From Granulicella pectinivorans (GTDB taxonomy: Bacteria; Acidobacteriota; Terriglobia; Terriglobales; Acidobacteriaceae), in the NCBI RefSeq assembly GCF_900114625.1, contig NZ_FOZL01000001.1, positions 434,001 through 498,000 of the forward strand: a DNA stretch of 64,000 nucleotides. Reading direction: 5' to 3'. The stretch's first letter is position 1. The number at the start of each line of letters is the position of its first letter. The notes below the pieces were generated by a model. The model was not told the origin of the DNA. It was given only the letters and a program-made list of their open reading frames with translations, and did no database searches. Shown here in pieces: positions 61,862-64,000 of the stretch. Position numbers and translations under genes: made by a program.

Positions 61862-64000
61862 TTACTGCGTGAAAACCTCCGTGGCGGCCCAAAAAAACGG
61901 GTGCGCCGTGGCGGGCGTGGAAGACATGATCTGCTGTGCCTTGCGCAGCGCGGCCGGTGCGGTGTTTGCCTTGCGAAGGGAGTTGTAAAAGGCGAGCATC
62001 AGCTCGCGCGACGACTTGGAGTCGACGTCCCAGAGCGTGCCCGCAACACGGTGGGCGCCGGCCACCAGAAGCGCGTGCGGAAGGCTTCCGTGGTCTTCGA
62101 GGCTGTACTCCGCGCCCGCGGTGCTGGAGCAGGTTGCGACGACGGCCAGACGGCATGCGTGCAGCGAAACCCCCTTGAGCGACGAGGCGCTGAAGACGAC
62201 ATCGGGATTGGCAAGCAGCAGCCCGGTCTCGTTGTTGTGCTCGACCGTGTGGCCATCGATGTGAAACAGATGAGCGCTGGAGAGCAGGTTGGGGAGGTCG
62301 GCCCGGGCACTCTCCTTGCTTCGGATGAGGAGAGCCTGCGGGTAAAGCATGGCGAGGTCGCGGGTCTCGAGGTACTCCTCGGGCAGCGTGGAGACGACGC
62401 TGCCGGAAGCGTCGAGGACCGAGGGCGCGCCTTCCACCAGCAGGACGCGCGGATGCTCCGGCATGGGCTCGTCCGGGGAGGAGCGGAGGATCCACCAGGG
62501 AGGAAGCATGGTGATCGCGTGGTCGAGTCCCAGATAGCCGCGGGTCGTCTGGGTGAGAGCGGCAAGCGGCAGGCGGCGCAACGCAGCGTCGAGATCGAAC
62601 TGGATCGCGGAGCTGCCTTCGATCTCATTGGAGAAGGGCGCGAAGAGCAGGCGGAAGAGCTTCGCGCCGAGGATGTGGATGGACTCCGGCGAAGAGTTGC
62701 GGTCGGCGCAGAGCTCGCCGAAGGTGCTCGCCATCAGCTCGACGTGCTCGAGCGTATCGGGCACGACTGCCATGCGGATGGCGTTGGGCGAGACAGACCA
62801 CACGACGTAGCGATCTTCCAGACGAGCCACGACGAGCGTAAGGCCGTGGCGTCGCTCCGCAGGCAACGGAGGAAGAGGTGGTACATCGCCCGCCCGCCTC
62901 GGCTGGCCCTGCCGGAAGGCTGCGGAGCGATACCACTCCCAGACGCCCAGCGCGTCTTCCTTGCGGCCCATGGTGGCCAGCGACTGCACAAGCAGACGGT
63001 AGCCGCGTCCATTGTCGCGGCCCCAGGCCAGCTTCTGGGATTCGTCGTGGGCCGCATTCAACCCGGCCTCGGCGTCGTTGGTCGCGAGCAGGCTGAAGTG
63101 CATGGACTGCGCAGGGTCGGAGGACTTCAGCAGAAGGCTGGCGAGCTCCGTGTTGTGATGCTGCCGCGCGTTGTAGTTGCCGGTCGTCCCGAAGACGGCG
63201 GAGGCCTTCTGCATCCGGTCCACGGCTGGTTGAAGCTGGCCTTTGCGCGCCATCAGGGCAGAGCGGTCGGTCTCCCAGTCGGCGCTGTACAACCGGGCGG
63301 CGACGCCCTGCGGCATCTGCGCCATGGACGCCGTGGCCCTGGCGAATGCGGCATCGGCGTCCGCGTAGTGGCCGACGGCTGTGGCGGCGGTACCCGCCAC
63401 CTCCTGCGCGTAGGCCTTGATGGGAACGTTGGCGACCAACTGCGAGGCCTGGGCGGCAGCATCGGCGAGACCGGCCGCCGTCCAGCGCAGCCCCTGCGTG
63501 TTGGCCGTGTTGTAGAGCGCATGCAGGAACTGGTAGGTGGACATGCGTGCGCCATGTCCCTCCAGGCAGGTCTCGAGGCCGCTCTGCGCAAGGATCCAGG
63601 ACGTGCGGGTCTCGCCGGCCATGTCGTACATGGTGACGAGGAAGCTCTCGGCGCGGAGCATCTGCAGGCGAAGCCCCGCGGAGCGCGCGTCGTGCAGCGT
63701 CTGCTCGGTCTCGGCGATGCTGCTGGAGACTTCGAGCTTATCGATGCCGCAACTGGCGTGTTCCAGCGCCACGTAGACATGCATCCAGGCGTAGCGCTGC
63801 AGAGCGGGCTCGGCGAGCAACCGGGTCGAGGCGTCGAGGCAGAGGTCCACCTTGCCCATCCGCTGGTACGCGTAGACGCGCTCAGCCTCGGCACGCAGCG
63901 CACCGGCTGCATTGTGCGCTCGCTGAAAGGATTGGGAGGCGGCTTCGGCCTCGGTGAAGGCCTTGTCGGCGTTGCCGCTGGCGCTGGCCTGCGTGGCGGC
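61862..64000 (-). CDS. TPR-CHAT domain protease, 5' part beyond the window
   Basis: At least 712 residues; the frame is still open at 64000, so the N-terminus is missing. The N-terminal two thirds are helical repeats typical of TPRs (LRAEAERVYAYQRMGKVDL, AAQASQLVANVPIKAYAQEV, YADADAAFARATASMAQ, LGVWEWYRSAAF). The C-terminal 250 residues form a CHAT (caspase-like) domain with catalytic His in LFHIDGHTVEHN (codon 62249-62251) and Cys in LAVVATCSSTAGAEYS (codon 62129-62131), about 40 residues apart as expected, followed by GSLPHALLVAGAHRVAGTLW. CHAT proteases cleave partner proteins in bacterial signalling or defence. Its downstream neighbour is an unknown protein. Confidence 0.88.
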   Translation of the reverse strand, partial: AATQASASGNADKAFTEAEAASQSFQRAHNAAGALRAEAERVYAYQRMGKVDLCLDASTRLLAEPALQRYAWMHVYVALEHASCGIDKLEVSSSIAETEQTLHDARSAGLRLQMLRAESFLVTMYDMAGETRTSWILAQSGLETCLEGHGARMSTYQFLHALYNTANTQGLRWTAAGLADAAAQASQLVANVPIKAYAQEVAGTAATAVGHYADADAAFARATASMAQMPQGVAARLYSADWETDRSALMARKGQLQPAVDRMQKASAVFGTTGNYNARQHHNTELASLLLKSSDPAQSMHFSLLATNDAEAGLNAAHDESQKLAWGRDNGRGYRLLVQSLATMGRKEDALGVWEWYRSAAFRQGQPRRAGDVPPLPPLPAERRHGLTLVVARLEDRYVVWSVSPNAIRMAVVPDTLEHVELMASTFGELCADRNSSPESIHILGAKLFRLLFAPFSNEIEGSSAIQFDLDAALRRLPLAALTQTTRGYLGLDHAITMLPPWWILRSSPDEPMPEHPRVLLVEGAPSVLDASGSVVSTLPEEYLETRDLAMLYPQALLIRSKESARADLPNLLSSAHLFHIDGHTVEHNNETGLLLANPDVVFSASSLKGVSLHACRLAVVATCSSTAGAEYSLEDHGSLPHALLVAGAHRVAGTLWDVDSKSSRELMLAFYNSLRKANTAPAALRKAQQIMSSTPATAHPFFWAATEVFTQ

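Overview
The window looks like chromosomal DNA of an acidobacterium, most likely class Terriglobia/Acidobacteriia, family Acidobacteriaceae (Granulicella/Edaphobacter/Terriglobus-like). This is inferred from family content, not from a search: a TIGR03435 soil-acidobacterial protein, an Oar-like TonB receptor with an N-terminal carboxypeptidase-regulatory domain, a PQQ dehydrogenase carrying cytochrome c modules, DUF2911, DUF2237 and DUF3891 proteins, and uniformly GC-rich coding sequence. I see no phage, transposase, CRISPR array or rRNA. One tRNA (Arg, CCG) is present.

Layout. 1-2.1 kb: the 5' part of a sialate O-acetylesterase (minus), then an overlapping beta-carbonic anhydrase/bestrophin pair. 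2.1-5.7 kb: TIGR03435 protein, glgC and three small unknown genes. 5.8-8.2 kb: large subunit of methylmalonyl-CoA mutase without a B12 domain, and a secreted protein. 8.2-13.7 kb: glycine cleavage operon gcvT-H-PA-PB with three small extra genes interleaved, closed by a strong hairpin. 13.8-20.5 kb: DUF2911, tRNA-Arg, a large TonB receptor, DUF2237 and a YbiT-like ABC-F protein. 20.9-26.5 kb: sugar-related block with a Tat-exported TIM-barrel isomerase, a PQQ dehydrogenase with two inserted c-type hemes, a second TIM-barrel isomerase and a LacI regulator. 26.7-34.1 kb: a tightly packed plus-strand cluster (zinc deaminase, FAD oxidase, creatininase, membrane protein, CocE hydrolase, ABC ATPase and permease, DUF3891) that looks like an uncharacterised uptake/catabolic pathway with no binding protein. 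34.2-45.7 kb: VIT-like protein, DEAD-type RNA helicase with a DEVD motif, MFS sugar-acid transporter, esterase, GNAT, hexapeptide acyltransferase, GH13 glucosidase, Tat-exported GH28 pectinase and two small membrane proteins. 46.3-58.3 kb: a complex I operon (nuoA-B-C-D-I-H-J-K-L-M-M-N, minus strand) with two NuoM paralogues and no nuoE, F or G. 58.6-60.9 kb: icd and an FAH-family hydrolase. 60.9-64 kb: a TPR-CHAT protease gene running off the right edge, followed by an unknown 299-residue protein.

Two dispersed intergenic repeat families are visible: a hairpin with arms CCCCACATCTC/GAGATGTGGG (six copies, 21.7-39.4 kb, same orientation, mostly just after stop codons), and a longer CAAC-GGC-rich element with a central ATCCCC/GGGGAT hairpin (two copies in opposite orientation). 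The carbohydrate genes (glgC, GH13, GH28, MFS, PQQ dehydrogenase, TonB receptor, LacI, isomerases) fit a plant-polymer-degrading soil heterotroph. The most interesting candidates for undescribed biology are the TPR-CHAT/unknown pair, the 26.7-34.1 kb cluster, the two-NuoM complex I whose second NuoM lacks a channel lysine, and the carbonic anhydrase-bestrophin pair.
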